A program made the position numbers and the translations under genes. DNA of 64,000 nt from Flavisolibacter longurius (GTDB lineage: Bacteria > Bacteroidota > Bacteroidia > Chitinophagales > Chitinophagaceae). Positions 35,869-45,334 of the stretch are shown in pieces (within the stretch, counting starts at the first letter, position 1; each line of letters begins with the position of its first letter). The notes below the pieces were generated by a model. The model did not search any database. It was not told the DNA's origin and saw nothing but the letters and a program-made list of their open reading frames with translations. The stretch spans positions 1 to 64,000 of the forward strand of contig JACJGO010000018.1 of NCBI GenBank assembly GCA_014163555.1. Reading direction: 5' to 3'.

Positions 35869-37323
35869 ATGCTTTCCAACCAACAGAAAAATCAACACCT
35901 CATGTGGAGGGCCGGATTTGGTCCTGCTGCCAGCCAGTTGGGTCAGCTGCAATCGCTTTCGCCGCAACAACTTTTTGCAGCCCTGCAGAAAGCATCAGCC
36001 AAACAGCCCACTTTTTTAGACGCTGCCGATGATTACCTGAAAGGCCTAGTAAAAGGCATTCAGGAAGAAGGCATGCGCCAGGTAATGACGGCGGAAGACC
36101 GAAGAATGGTGCAGCAGCAAACACGGCAGGCGGTACGGAATTTAAACCTTCTTTGGCTGGACGAAATGGTGCACGCCAACGGACAATTGCGGGAAAAGAT
36201 GGCCTTCTTCTGGCATGGACATTTTGCTACCCGCAACCTCAATGTATTCTATCAACAGCAGATGCTGGAGGTAATTCGGCAACATGCCTTGGGTTCATTC
36301 CGCGACCTTTTGCATGGTGTTTCGAAAAGCGCTGCTATGCTTTTCTTTTTGAATGCACAACAGAACCGCAAAGGACATCCCAACGAAAATTTTGCACGGG
36401 AAGTAATGGAGTTGTTTACACTGGGCCGTGGGCATTACAGCGAGAACGATATCAAAGAAGCCGCAAGGGCGTTTACGGGCTGGAGCGCCAACCTCAAAGG
36501 TGATTTTGTGTTCCGCAAATTTCAACACGATCCCGGGGTAAAAACGGTACTCAATACATCCGGCAATTTGGAAGGCGAAGATGTGCTGGACCTGTTGCTG
36601 GAACAAAAGCAGACTTCGCAATTTATTGCGGAAAAAGTGTACCGTTTTTTTGTTAATGATACCATCGATAAGGCAAAGGTGGATTGGCTGGCCGCAAGAT
36701 TTTACAAAAGCGATTACAACATCTCCCAACTGCTGGAAGATATTTTTACATCAGACTGGTTTTATGCCGAAAAGAACATTGGCAAAAAGATCAAAAGTCC
36801 CATTGAATTGCTGGCCGGCATCCGCCGCATACTGCCGATGGAAATTGAAAACAGCGAAGCACAGCTTTTGCTGCAAAAGCTTTTGGGGCAAACCCTTTTT
36901 TATCCGCCCAATGTAGCCGGGTGGCCGGGCGGCAGGTCCTGGATCGATTCTTCAACGATGCTCCTTCGCATGCGGTTGCCGCAACTGATCAGCGATAATG
37001 ATGAATTCAATCTTCGACCGAAGAGCGATGATGACCAGATGATGGGACGAATGGACGAAAAGCCTGCTATGACTACAAAACAAACAAGCATTCGTATCGG
37101 CAGGCCTATCCGCGCCGCTATTGATTGGAACAGCTATACAGGAAATTTTGCGGCGACACCACGGGAGCAATTGGTTGGTTCCATCGCTTCCACGTTGTTG
37201 CAGGTAAAACCTTCTTTCAGCCATAGATTGATTACACAGTATACAGATAGTAATAACCGGGAAGCGTTTGTGCGATCCGTTACCTTACAGATCATGAGTA
37301 CACCCGAATATCAACTTTGTTAA
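35869..37323 (+). CDS. DUF1800 family protein
   Basis: Encodes 484 residues. Family blocks: HLMWRAGFGP at the start, LWLDEMVHANGQLREKMAFFWHGHFAT, NAQQNRKGHPNENFAREVMELFTLGRGHYSENDIKEAARAFTGW and PPNVAGWPGG. DUF1800 proteins are almost always encoded next to DUF1501 proteins, as here, and are thought to act together at the cell surface or periplasm. No signal peptide is evident in this member. Function is not established. Confidence 0.9.
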   Translation: MLSNQQKNQHLMWRAGFGPAASQLGQLQSLSPQQLFAALQKASAKQPTFLDAADDYLKGLVKGIQEEGMRQVMTAEDRRMVQQQTRQAVRNLNLLWLDEMVHANGQLREKMAFFWHGHFATRNLNVFYQQQMLEVIRQHALGSFRDLLHGVSKSAAMLFFLNAQQNRKGHPNENFAREVMELFTLGRGHYSENDIKEAARAFTGWSANLKGDFVFRKFQHDPGVKTVLNTSGNLEGEDVLDLLLEQKQTSQFIAEKVYRFFVNDTIDKAKVDWLAARFYKSDYNISQLLEDIFTSDWFYAEKNIGKKIKSPIELLAGIRRILPMEIENSEAQLLLQKLLGQTLFYPPNVAGWPGGRSWIDSSTMLLRMRLPQLISDNDEFNLRPKSDDDQMMGRMDEKPAMTTKQTSIRIGRPIRAAIDWNSYTGNFAATPREQLVGSIASTLLQVKPSFSHRLITQYTDSNNREAFVRSVTLQIMSTPEYQLC

Positions 37324-37371
37324 TCAGCGGCTGCAGAAAATAAAAACGGTTTCACAGCTAAATTCAATAAT

Positions 37372-38571
37372 ATGCTCATCAAACGCAGAGAATTTATTCA
37401 AGCTGGATCTTTGGCTACGGCTTCCTTTCTGGTGCCGAAATTTTTAAAAGCTTTTGAAGGCGGCGCCCTTGTGCCACCCGGTAACAAGGTAGTTGTCGTA
37501 CTGCAACTAAGTGGCGGCAATGATGGATTGAATACAGTGATTCCGTATCGAAACGATATTTATTACCGGTCAAGGCCCCGGTTGGGTATCCAGCAAAACA
37601 AAGCATTGTCGCTCACCGGCGAAGTGGGTTTGCATCCGGCACTGACAGCTTTTGCCGATGCGTTTAATGACGGATCGCTGGGCATTTTAAACAGCGTGGG
37701 TTATCCCAATCCCGACCGATCGCATTTCCGCAGCATGGATATCTGGCATACCGCCAGCAAGAGCACCGAATACCTGCACACAGGCTGGATCGGTCGCTAC
37801 CTGGATGCACAATGCAAAGGCTGTGATAAACCAACACAAGCCCTGGAGATGGATGATGTTTTGAGTCTTGCCCTAAAAGGCGAAAGTGAGAACGGACTGG
37901 CACTAAAAGATCCGAAACGGTTGTACGGTACCAGCAATGAAAAATTCTTTAAAGACCTTGCTGCCGCCCATCCTGGTCATGACCATGAAGAACCCGTGGA
38001 CTATCTTTATAAAACCGTAGCCCGTACGCTTTCTTCTGCCGATTATATTTTTAAACAATCGCGGATACGACCTTCTTCGGGATATTATCCGAACACCGAA
38101 CTGGGAAAAAGTTTGCAGACGATTGCCTCGCTGATCTTTTCCGATATCAATACCAAGGTGTATTATGTTTCGCTCGGAAGTTTTGATACGCATATTGCGC
38201 AGGAGGCGCAGCAACAACGACTCTTTAAAGAACTGAATGATGCCGTTGGCGCTTTTGTGAAAGACCTGAAAGCGGGAAACCGTTTCAACGATGTGTTGTT
38301 TTTTACTTTCTCGGAGTTTGGTCGCCGGGTGGCGCAAAATGCCAGTGGCGGTACCGATCATGGTACGGCCAACAACATGTTTTTCCTGGGCGGTGGCCTG
38401 AAGGAAAAAGGCGTTCTCAATGCCATGCCTGACCTTTCTGACCTGGACGAAGGCGATCTGAAATTTAAAGTTGATTTTAAAAACGTATATTCAACTATTC
38501 TTTCAAACTGGTTGGGTGCCGACGATAAAACGATCTTAGCCCATAACTACGAAAAACTGAAATTCATCTGA
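37372..38571 (+). CDS. DUF1501 family protein with Tat-type signal
   Basis: Encodes 399 residues. The N-terminus KRREFIQ followed by a hydrophobic stretch is a twin-arginine signal, implying export of a folded, perhaps metal-bound protein. Family features include VVVLQLSGGNDGLNTVIPY, DRSHFRSMDIWHTA and the C-terminal TFSEFGRRVAQNASGGTDHGTAN, which has the look of an alkaline-phosphatase/sulfatase fold metal site. It lies 48 bp after the DUF1800 gene and is certainly co-transcribed. Confidence 0.9.
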   Translation: MLIKRREFIQAGSLATASFLVPKFLKAFEGGALVPPGNKVVVVLQLSGGNDGLNTVIPYRNDIYYRSRPRLGIQQNKALSLTGEVGLHPALTAFADAFNDGSLGILNSVGYPNPDRSHFRSMDIWHTASKSTEYLHTGWIGRYLDAQCKGCDKPTQALEMDDVLSLALKGESENGLALKDPKRLYGTSNEKFFKDLAAAHPGHDHEEPVDYLYKTVARTLSSADYIFKQSRIRPSSGYYPNTELGKSLQTIASLIFSDINTKVYYVSLGSFDTHIAQEAQQQRLFKELNDAVGAFVKDLKAGNRFNDVLFFTFSEFGRRVAQNASGGTDHGTANNMFFLGGGLKEKGVLNAMPDLSDLDEGDLKFKVDFKNVYSTILSNWLGADDKTILAHNYEKLKFI

Positions 38572-38597
38572 TAGACGTGAAAAATATCAGTAAGTAA

Positions 38598-38620
38598 AAG
38601 GCTACCTCTTCGGTGGCCTT
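38598..38620. terminator. Terminator between DUF1501 and OPT genes
   Basis: aaggctacc (38598-38606) pairs with ggtggcctt (38612-38620) with one G-T pair. Between two converging genes; a T-rich run follows on the plus strand. Confidence 0.65.
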
Positions 38621-38645
38621 GCTTCATTTTATTGGTTGAATTTAT

Positions 38646-40736
38646 TTATGTATTCAAATCAATCTGTTCACTTTCCTTCACGCGGCTGGTAGCAATTTTA
38701 TACAGGATAAACGCCAGTAAGGCAAAGAACGCAACCCCCAGCCATTTGTAACCTTCAGGACCCAATCCTTCCACCAGGGCATGTTCAGCATTTACGGTTT
38801 GCAAACCTGCGTTGGTGTTTTCGAAAGCCGATAAAAATGCAACGATCACACCGGCCAATGCACCGCCAGCCACCAAGCCGGTGGCAAATAAATTTCCTTT
38901 ACCCAGGTCTTCTTCTTCCGGTGCCGTGATCTGGCCTTTGCGGCGTTGCCGCCATTCGGCAATACCGCGGATAGCACCGCCAATGAAAATGGGCAGGGTG
39001 GTGGAAAGCGGAAGGTAAGTTCCTACAGCAAAGGACAAGGATTTAATGCCGCAAAGCTCCAGGGTAACGGCAATGAACACACCGACAAGCACAAACTGCC
39101 AGTCGAGGGTCTGCGACTGAATGCCTTTGATCAGGGTTGCCATCAGCGTGCCTTGCGGGGCCGGGTACATTTCTGTTCCAATGGCATGCTGTATCCCTTG
39201 TGCGGCCATCTCCGCTGTAGGTGTATCCAGAATTTTTACAGTAGCGCCAATGGCCAGTGATGAAACGATGGCGCCTACAAACAAGGCCAATTGTTGATAT
39301 TTTGGCGTGGCGCCAACGATGTAACCTGTTTTCAGGTCCTGCGAGGTGGCGCCGGCATTGGCAGCGGCAATGCAGATCATTCCCCCTACAACAAGTGCCA
39401 TGGGTTCATAGATTCGTCCTGTCCATCCCACGGCCAGAAAGATCAAACAGGTGCCCATGATGGTGGCGATGGTCATACCGGAAATAGGGTTGTTGCTGGA
39501 ACCGATCAACCCCACAATGCGGGAGGAAACGGTAACAAAGAAAGCGCCGAAGATGATAATAAGAATTCCCAGCAGGAGTTTCGCTCCAATGCTTTGTCCG
39601 GGGATCAATGTTGATGGCATCAGGGCCACGCAAAGAATCAGGACCAAACTTCCGATACCCACTATTTTTATGGAAAGGTCTTTTTCGGTTCTTTTTACGC
39701 CTTCTTCATCCACACCTTCCACGCCGCTTTTTTTAATGGAACCAATGCTGCTTTTGAACGATGAAATAATGGTCGGAATAGTTTTCAGCAATGTAATAAA
39801 ACCGCCGGCTGCAACAGCTCCGGCACCAATGGAGCGGATGTAGGCACGATAGATGGCGGTAGTCCAGTCGCCAAAGTTTTGGTTCACGGGATCCCAGCCA
39901 CCGGGTCCGCCGGCTGTGGTGATGGTGGCGAGGTAGCCTTGTTTAACCAACTGGGCGGCAATCACGTCGGCAGGGACCAAAGATGCCAGGAGCGGAATCA
40001 ATACCAGCCAGCTTAATACGCCACCTGCTACCAGCACGCCGGCAATGCGTGGCCCGATGATATATCCTACACCCAGGTATTCCGGTGTGATCTCGCCACT
40101 GATCTTGGCCGAAGGAAAAAAGCGCTGAGTTTGTTGTGTCATGAATTCCGGTGCTTCGGCAATCACCCGGAAGACTTTTTGTAACAAGGCATAAGCACCA
40201 GCTACGCCGAGTCCGAGAAAGGCCGTTTTTGCAATTGAGCCGCCTTTTTCGCCCGCCTTCAAGACAGAGGCGCAGGCCGTACCTTCTGGATAGGGAAGTT
40301 TGCCATGCTCCTGAACGATCAGTGACCGCCGCAAGGGTATCATCATCAGTGTTCCCAGGATGCCGCCGAAGATGGCCAGCACCAGGATGGTGAAATAGTT
40401 GAAAAAATCGGCGCTGGCCGCATCGCTTAAGAACAAAAAACCGGGCAGTGTAAACACCACGCCTGCCGCAATGCTTTCACCAGCGGAACCGGTAGTTTGA
40501 ATGATGTTGTTCTCGAGAATGGTTGTCCGTAAAAATGCCTTGCTGAGTGCAATGGCCAAAACCGCAATCGGGATAGAGGCGCTAACGGTGAGACCTGCTT
40601 TCAAGGCAAGGTACACGGTGGCAGCGCCAAAGATGATACCGAAGATGGAACCGGTGATGATGGATTTGAGGGTAAATTCCGCGATCTTTTTTTCTGCAGG
40701 GATAAACGGTTTGAACGCTTTTTCTGTTTCGGCCAT
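38646..40736 (-). CDS. OPT-family oligopeptide transporter
   Basis: Encodes 696 residues with about 14-16 membrane helices. Visible family traits are the [17 protein letters not shown] segment near 148, the repeated Gly/Pro-rich helices and [11 protein letters not shown]. The bacterial OPT group takes up peptides or peptide-metal complexes with protons. Together with two POT transporters 1-4 kb away it suggests active peptide uptake. It is the only gene on its transcript as far as seen. Confidence 0.9.
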   Translation of the reverse strand: MAETEKAFKPFIPAEKKIAEFTLKSIITGSIFGIIFGAATVYLALKAGLTVSASIPIAVLAIALSKAFLRTTILENNIIQTTGSAGESIAAGVVFTLPGFLFLSDAASADFFNYFTILVLAIFGGILGTLMMIPLRRSLIVQEHGKLPYPEGTACASVLKAGEKGGSIAKTAFLGLGVAGAYALLQKVFRVIAEAPEFMTQQTQRFFPSAKISGEITPEYLGVGYIIGPRIAGVLVAGGVLSWLVLIPLLASLVPADVIAAQLVKQGYLATITTAGGPGGWDPVNQNFGDWTTAIYRAYIRSIGAGAVAAGGFITLLKTIPTIISSFKSSIGSIKKSGVEGVDEEGVKRTEKDLSIKIVGIGSLVLILCVALMPSTLIPGQSIGAKLLLGILIIIFGAFFVTVSSRIVGLIGSSNNPISGMTIATIMGTCLIFLAVGWTGRIYEPMALVVGGMICIAAANAGATSQDLKTGYIVGATPKYQQLALFVGAIVSSLAIGATVKILDTPTAEMAAQGIQHAIGTEMYPAPQGTLMATLIKGIQSQTLDWQFVLVGVFIAVTLELCGIKSLSFAVGTYLPLSTTLPIFIGGAIRGIAEWRQRRKGQITAPEEEDLGKGNLFATGLVAGGALAGVIVAFLSAFENTNAGLQTVNAEHALVEGLGPEGYKWLGVAFFALLAFILYKIATSRVKESEQIDLNT

Positions 40737-40864
40737 AAAAAGGTTTTGGTAAAGCTAAATGTAAGAAGGAATCGTGAGTGGCAAATGGAAGGGAATGTGT
40801 CGTACGCAGATGTTGTTTGTTAGATCGTAGGAAAAGTATTCATGGAAGTGGATTGCGCAAAGGA

Positions 40865-40955
40865 TTTTAAGCCCGGAGGGCTTTCCTTTTAGTAGCCACC
40901 GGTGCAACCGGTGGAAGTGAGAATATAAAAGAACCCTGACCCCGCAGGGGTCATC
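40865..40955 (+). repeat. RAYT-associated hairpin array, left
   Basis: Three palindromes in a row: gcccggagggc (40871-40881), ccaccggtgcaaccggtgg (40896-40914) and tgaccccgcaggggtca (40937-40953). The same three occur in inverse order and orientation at 41482-41572, so the two arrays are long inverted repeats around the transposase gene. Confidence 0.85.
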
Positions 40956-41016
40956 TTTTTTCCTTGCCATTACAGAAGAACTGTATTAATTTTTCAGAAC
41001 CAATCTAACATGCAAT

Positions 41017-41463
41017 ATGAGTACATTCCGCCAAGTTTATTATCATCTTGTCTTTGGCACAAAATATCGTGAGCCCGTTCTTACACCAGCTTACCAAGAA
41101 GAGTTGTATCGGTTTGTATGGGGCGTGGTTAAAAACCGGCATGGACATTTATACCGTATCAACGGCACCGAAGACCACATTCACATTTTCACTGATTTGC
41201 ATCCCGCCATAGCGTTAGCTGATTTGGTAAAAGAAATCAAAGTTGCCAGCAGCATCTGGATGAAGGAAAGCAGTTTATTTCCCAGCTTCACAAATTGGCA
41301 AGAAGGCTATGGAGCTTTTACCTGTTCTGTTCATGAACGAGATGCTGTCATTGCATACATAAAGAACCAAAAAGAACATCATCGAACGGAAAATTTTCTG
41401 GATGAATACAAAAGACTATTGAGGGAAAACCAGATTCCATTTGACGAAAAATACCTGCTGTGA
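41017..41463 (+). CDS. IS200-like Y1 transposase (REP-associated)
   Basis: Encodes 148 residues, full length for the family. The HUH metal motif is HIH (54-56, in EDHIHIFTDL) and the nucleophile is probably Tyr113 in AVIAYIKNQKEHH. The start MSTFRQVYYHLVFGTKYR is typical. These enzymes cut and join single-stranded DNA at hairpins; the flanking palindromes are the likely substrates. The gene appears intact. Confidence 0.92.
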   Translation: MSTFRQVYYHLVFGTKYREPVLTPAYQEELYRFVWGVVKNRHGHLYRINGTEDHIHIFTDLHPAIALADLVKEIKVASSIWMKESSLFPSFTNWQEGYGAFTCSVHERDAVIAYIKNQKEHHRTENFLDEYKRLLRENQIPFDEKYLL

Positions 41464-41481
41464 TATTTGATAAAATAAACA

Positions 41482-41572
41482 GGTGACCCCTTCAGGGTCA
41501 GGGAATGCAAAAAACTGCTTTCCACCGGTTGCACTGGTGGCTATTGACTGGAAAGCCCTCCGGGCTTAAAAG
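41482..41572 (-). repeat. RAYT-associated hairpin array, right
   Basis: Inverse of the left array: ggtgaccccttcagggtca, then ccaccggttgcactggtgg (41522-41540), then gccctccgggc (41555-41565). A few bases differ in loops and spacers. Confidence 0.85.
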
Positions 41573-41601
41573 AAAAAACCTCCTGACTATACAGGAGGTT
41601 T
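41573..41601 (-). terminator. Terminator for the 548-aa POT gene
   Basis: A perfect 10-bp stem (41576-41585 with 41592-41601, loop actata). Read on the minus strand the stem is followed by six Ts, directly downstream of the transporter gene. Confidence 0.85.
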
Positions 41602-41628
41602 ACTTATAAAATGCATCATTCAATAATC

Positions 41629-41674
41629 GGCTACTCGCTACCTTCTACTTACTAATCACTCCTCATTTCACTCC
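41629..41674. repeat. Word-like tract at the end of the POT gene
   Basis: ctactcgctac, cttctactta, ctaatcactc, ctcatttcact: short degenerate words as in the tracts at 16776 and 58095. It overlaps the last codons of the POT gene. Confidence 0.3.
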
Positions 41675-43309
41675 CTTCTCCGCCATAATCTTATTCAACC
41701 AGCGCAGCATTAAAAAGCACATGGCAGCCGCCGCCATCAGCAGGGCAAAATTCAACCAAAAATAATTGGCTTTGTTGCTGTAATTATCCCACAAGGTTGC
41801 CAACACGCCGGATAGTTTATTGCCAATAGATGTGGCCAAAAACCATCCCCCCATCATCAGTGAGGTAATACGTGCCGGGCTTAGTTTCGAAACCAGCGAA
41901 AGACCCATGGGACTTAGGAATAATTCTCCAATAGTAATGACACCATATGAAGCAAAGAGCCAGGCCACACTTGCTTTTTCACCACCATTGTTGCTGGCAT
42001 AAACGGCTGCCACCATCACCAACGCAGACAAGCCAGAAATGAACAAACCCCAGGCGATTTTCGTAGCGGTTGATGGTTCACGATTTCTGCGGCGCAAAAA
42101 ACTAAAGAAAGCCACTACCAATGGCGTAAGTACAATCACCCAAAACGGGTTGATGGACTGACTCAGGTTCGTAGCCCAAAGCGTCATCGCATTGCCGTCA
42201 ACCGGTCGGTCATCTTCTTTTACGTTTCTGAAATAATAATGATAAGCCTCTTCCCGCAATACGTTGCCATCTTCTTTTTGAATGCGGAATTGTTCATCAT
42301 ATACGGGCACATCACGCTTGGTATATGATAAAGTATCAGCCAGGCGAAGACCGGTGAAAATCTTTCCGGCAACACCACTCACTTCACGGTCGGTATAGCG
42401 GTCGGCCCAGTTGTTCAGCGCCGAACCGTTTTGCTTGAAAACGGCCCAAAACAGCACTACCACGGCAAAGATGGCCAGCAAGGCTGCAATGGGGCGGCGT
42501 TCGCTCCTTTCTGCACTGAAATAAAGTGACGCAAAAAAATAGATCACGGGCAGACAGGCAAAGATGAAAGCATCAGTGGATTCGCTGCCTACCAGTGGAT
42601 GTCCCAGCAAAAGATTGGGCAGGTACCAGCCGGCCACGCCGGCCAGCAACGATGGCACAAGGATCAGCATCACGATCCTTGTCATCGACATGTCGCCTTC
42701 TTTCACGCCCTTGATTACATCGTATTCTTTATAGTGCCGTGTGCCGATGATGAAAACAATCACGCCAATGAACATGCCGACACCCGCGGCGATAAAGGCA
42801 GCTCCCCAGCCATACGTGATGTACAAGGCCGCACCAAAAAAGTTACAGATAAAGGCGCCCACATTGATACCCATGTAAAAGATGTTGTAACCCACATCTT
42901 TTTTCTTTTCATACTGCGGGGTGGAATACACATTTCCCAACAGGGTTGAAATATTGGGTTTAAAAAACCCGTTACCAATAACCACCAGGAACATGGCCAC
43001 GTAAAGCATGCTCAGGCTATGAATGGACATCAAACAATAGCCAATGCCCATCATGATACCACCGATAATAATGGACTTGCGATAGCCCATGTAGCGATCG
43101 GCAAGGAGGCCACCGAGGAAAGGCGTTAAAAAAACAAGAGCAATGAATGTTCCATAGAGGTCAGCCGATTCGGCTTCGGTCATAGCAAAACCTTCTTTGA
43201 CATCCTTGAGGTAAAGCGTAAAAATGCCGATCATCAGGTAATAACCGAAACGTTCCCACATTTCGGAGAAAAAAAGAAAAGGCAGAGCCTTTGGATGCTG
43301 TTTCCACAT
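41663..43309 (-). CDS. POT/PTR-family peptide transporter (548 aa)
   Basis: Encodes 548 residues with 12-14 membrane helices. The family motif EMWERFGYYLMIGIFTLYL (residues 16-34) and FYMGINVGAFI are clear. A long soluble insert (about 320-380) lies mid-protein. POT proteins import di- and tripeptides with protons. A second POT gene lies 150 bp upstream on the same strand, related but diverged, probably from an old duplication. Confidence 0.92.
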   Translation of the reverse strand: MWKQHPKALPFLFFSEMWERFGYYLMIGIFTLYLKDVKEGFAMTEAESADLYGTFIALVFLTPFLGGLLADRYMGYRKSIIIGGIMMGIGYCLMSIHSLSMLYVAMFLVVIGNGFFKPNISTLLGNVYSTPQYEKKKDVGYNIFYMGINVGAFICNFFGAALYITYGWGAAFIAAGVGMFIGVIVFIIGTRHYKEYDVIKGVKEGDMSMTRIVMLILVPSLLAGVAGWYLPNLLLGHPLVGSESTDAFIFACLPVIYFFASLYFSAERSERRPIAALLAIFAVVVLFWAVFKQNGSALNNWADRYTDREVSGVAGKIFTGLRLADTLSYTKRDVPVYDEQFRIQKEDGNVLREEAYHYYFRNVKEDDRPVDGNAMTLWATNLSQSINPFWVIVLTPLVVAFFSFLRRRNREPSTATKIAWGLFISGLSALVMVAAVYASNNGGEKASVAWLFASYGVITIGELFLSPMGLSLVSKLSPARITSLMMGGWFLATSIGNKLSGVLATLWDNYSNKANYFWLNFALLMAAAAMCFLMLRWLNKIMAEKGVK

Positions 43310-43415
43310 GGCGATACTTAATTTTTAGTCAGATGTATAAACGTCAAACGACAGTTGAAAGCAAGCAAAATTTACTACGGGTTCACTGCTGCCATTTGCG
43401 GTTGCCTCATAAAAA

Positions 43416-43439
43416 AGGGCGGCTAAATATAGCCACCCT
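43416..43439 (-). terminator. Terminator after the 582-aa POT gene
   Basis: agggcggcta (43416-43425) with tagccaccct (43430-43439), one mismatch, A-run before and T-run after. Read on the minus strand it follows the transporter gene. Confidence 0.65.
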
Positions 43440-43461
43440 TTTCAAAAACGGTTTGTCAAAA

Positions 43462-45210
43462 TTATTTCCCGGCGCTCATCATTGTTTGCAGCTTGCGGGT
43501 GATAAGGAACAAAATAATAGAAGCAGCACCCGCCATAAATACAAACAACATAAAGAAGTCATAGTTGTCTTTCATCTCGTAGCCAACAAACGAGGTTGTT
43601 TTTCCTTCCGAAGGATAAAGAGCACTCAGCACGCCGGCCAGTTTGTTGGCGGCAGCATTGGCCAGGAACCAAACCGCCATCAGTAAAGATGCAAACTTGA
43701 GCGGTGCCAATTTGTTTACCAGCGACAAGCCAATGGGTGATAAACAAAGTTCACCCCAGGTATGCAACGCGTACATACCAATCAGCCACATCATGCTTAC
43801 CCGCGTGGTGGCCGAAACATCTTTTACACCAAAGGCAATCCACAAATAGCCCAGCGCCAGCAGGAAAAGACCAATGGCCATTTTGGTGGGAGCGCTGGGT
43901 TCCCATTTGCCCAGCTTTAACCAAAGCGAAGCAAACACCGGTGCAAACAGAATAACGAAAAAGGAATTGAGCGATTGAAATGTACTGGCCGGAACTTCGT
44001 CCAAAACAAGACTGGCTTGCCCACCTGTCGCCAGGGAATAGATCACCCAGGCTGTACCCAATACAAGAATAAGAATAATGATCTGCACGCCGTTCAGGAG
44101 CGACTTGTCGTTTGCTGAAAGATTCTTTACCGCCTTGCGCCAAAGGCTAAGGAAGAAAACAATAACAGCCACCAGGATGGCATAGATCACATACACGGAA
44201 ATGTTCCAGTTGATGGTACGATCGGTTTGGCGATCGGCAAACAGCGTAAGCGAAGCCCCCGCCTGCTCAAACGCCGACCAGAAAAACACTACGAAAAAAG
44301 CCACGATAAAAATGACACCAATTCGCTGCTTTTCGGGGGCGGTTAGCGATTTATCGGAGAACAGGATAAACGCAATGAACAATACAGCACCCAGGAGCAG
44401 GTAAGAAAGAAAACTGAACTGCGTGGCATCCACATACAGGAGGCCAATGGCTACCGCCGAAAACAACAGGAGGCCGCCGATGATAAAGGCAGGATTTTGC
44501 CATTGTTTAGGTGCATTGACGGCCGGCTCGCCCAGGGGCACACCTTGCGGGTCGCGGATGTATTTATCCTGGTAAACCTTCTGCACCACTACGCTAAGCA
44601 ACATGCCAATACCCGCTACTAAGAAAGCCCATTTAAAATCGGCCGGGTTGCCCGTATCGCCAACAATGCCGCAGACCAGTGGCCCCAGCATACCACCAAC
44701 GTTGATACCCATGTAAAAGATGGTATAGGCAGGGTCGATCCGGCGATCACCTTTGGGATAAAGCTGTCCTACCAGCGAAGAAATATTGGGTTTGAAAAAA
44801 CCGTTACCGGCAATCATAAAACCAAGACCGGAGAAAAAGAAAAACGTAGAGAGAGCGGACGAACTTTCATAAAACGATCCGCAGAAGAAAAGCAGGAATT
44901 CGCCAATGGCCATTAGCAAGCCGCCGATGATAATGGAGCGTTTGCTGCCCCAGTAGCGGTCGGCAATGTAGCCACCGATCAGCGGTGTCAGGTACACAAG
45001 GCCTGTATAGCTGCCGTAAAGATTTGAGGCAAAGGCATCGTCAAAAAGCAGGGCCTTTGTCATGAAAAGGATAAGGATGGCCCGCATGCCATAGTAGTTG
45101 AAGCGTTCCCACATTTCGGTGGCAAACAGCACGTACAGTCCTTTCGGGTGACCTTTCGGGGCGTCCGAAAAGTCCGTTCTGATTTCATCGGAGGCTTTTA
45201 TTTCCGGCAT
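43462..45210 (-). CDS. POT/PTR-family peptide transporter (582 aa)
   Basis: Encodes 582 residues. EMWERFNYYGMRAILILFMT (near 32-51), SRWG-type loop GGYIADRYWGSKRSII, and FYMGINVGGMLGPLVCG mark the family. It imports small peptides with protons. It has its own terminator, so the two POT genes may be separate transcripts despite their common direction. It is divergent from purD across a 124-bp promoter gap. Confidence 0.92.
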   Translation of the reverse strand: MPEIKASDEIRTDFSDAPKGHPKGLYVLFATEMWERFNYYGMRAILILFMTKALLFDDAFASNLYGSYTGLVYLTPLIGGYIADRYWGSKRSIIIGGLLMAIGEFLLFFCGSFYESSSALSTFFFFSGLGFMIAGNGFFKPNISSLVGQLYPKGDRRIDPAYTIFYMGINVGGMLGPLVCGIVGDTGNPADFKWAFLVAGIGMLLSVVVQKVYQDKYIRDPQGVPLGEPAVNAPKQWQNPAFIIGGLLLFSAVAIGLLYVDATQFSFLSYLLLGAVLFIAFILFSDKSLTAPEKQRIGVIFIVAFFVVFFWSAFEQAGASLTLFADRQTDRTINWNISVYVIYAILVAVIVFFLSLWRKAVKNLSANDKSLLNGVQIIILILVLGTAWVIYSLATGGQASLVLDEVPASTFQSLNSFFVILFAPVFASLWLKLGKWEPSAPTKMAIGLFLLALGYLWIAFGVKDVSATTRVSMMWLIGMYALHTWGELCLSPIGLSLVNKLAPLKFASLLMAVWFLANAAANKLAGVLSALYPSEGKTTSFVGYEMKDNYDFFMLFVFMAGAASIILFLITRKLQTMMSAGK

Positions 45211-45334
45211 ACATGAAGAATTAATGAATGAATCTTAGCTGTATAAATAAAGTGCCCAAAATACGCGAATTTATATTTCAAAACGGCCTTGCCCATTTGT
45301 ACCGATATTCGCACCGCATCAGCATAAACCTGTT

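Larger units (their letters stand above)
40865..41572 (+). mobile_element. IS200-like / RAYT-REP unit (708 bp)
   Basis: A Y1-type transposase gene flanked by inverted arrays of three hairpins each. This is the layout of a REP-associated tyrosine transposase with its repeats. No target duplication is evident, as expected for HUH enzymes. It sits between the OPT gene start and the POT gene end, in a gap of about 900 bp. Confidence 0.8.

Noticed and set aside
35448-35879. 143-residue minus-strand frame over the gap before the DUF1800 gene
   Set aside because: Overlaps the ends of two real genes, low-complexity Cys/His/Lys content and no recognisable fold.
40865-41572. CRISPR-like array from the repeated hairpins
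   Set aside because: Three different palindromes, not one repeat with equal spacers; the transposase explains them.
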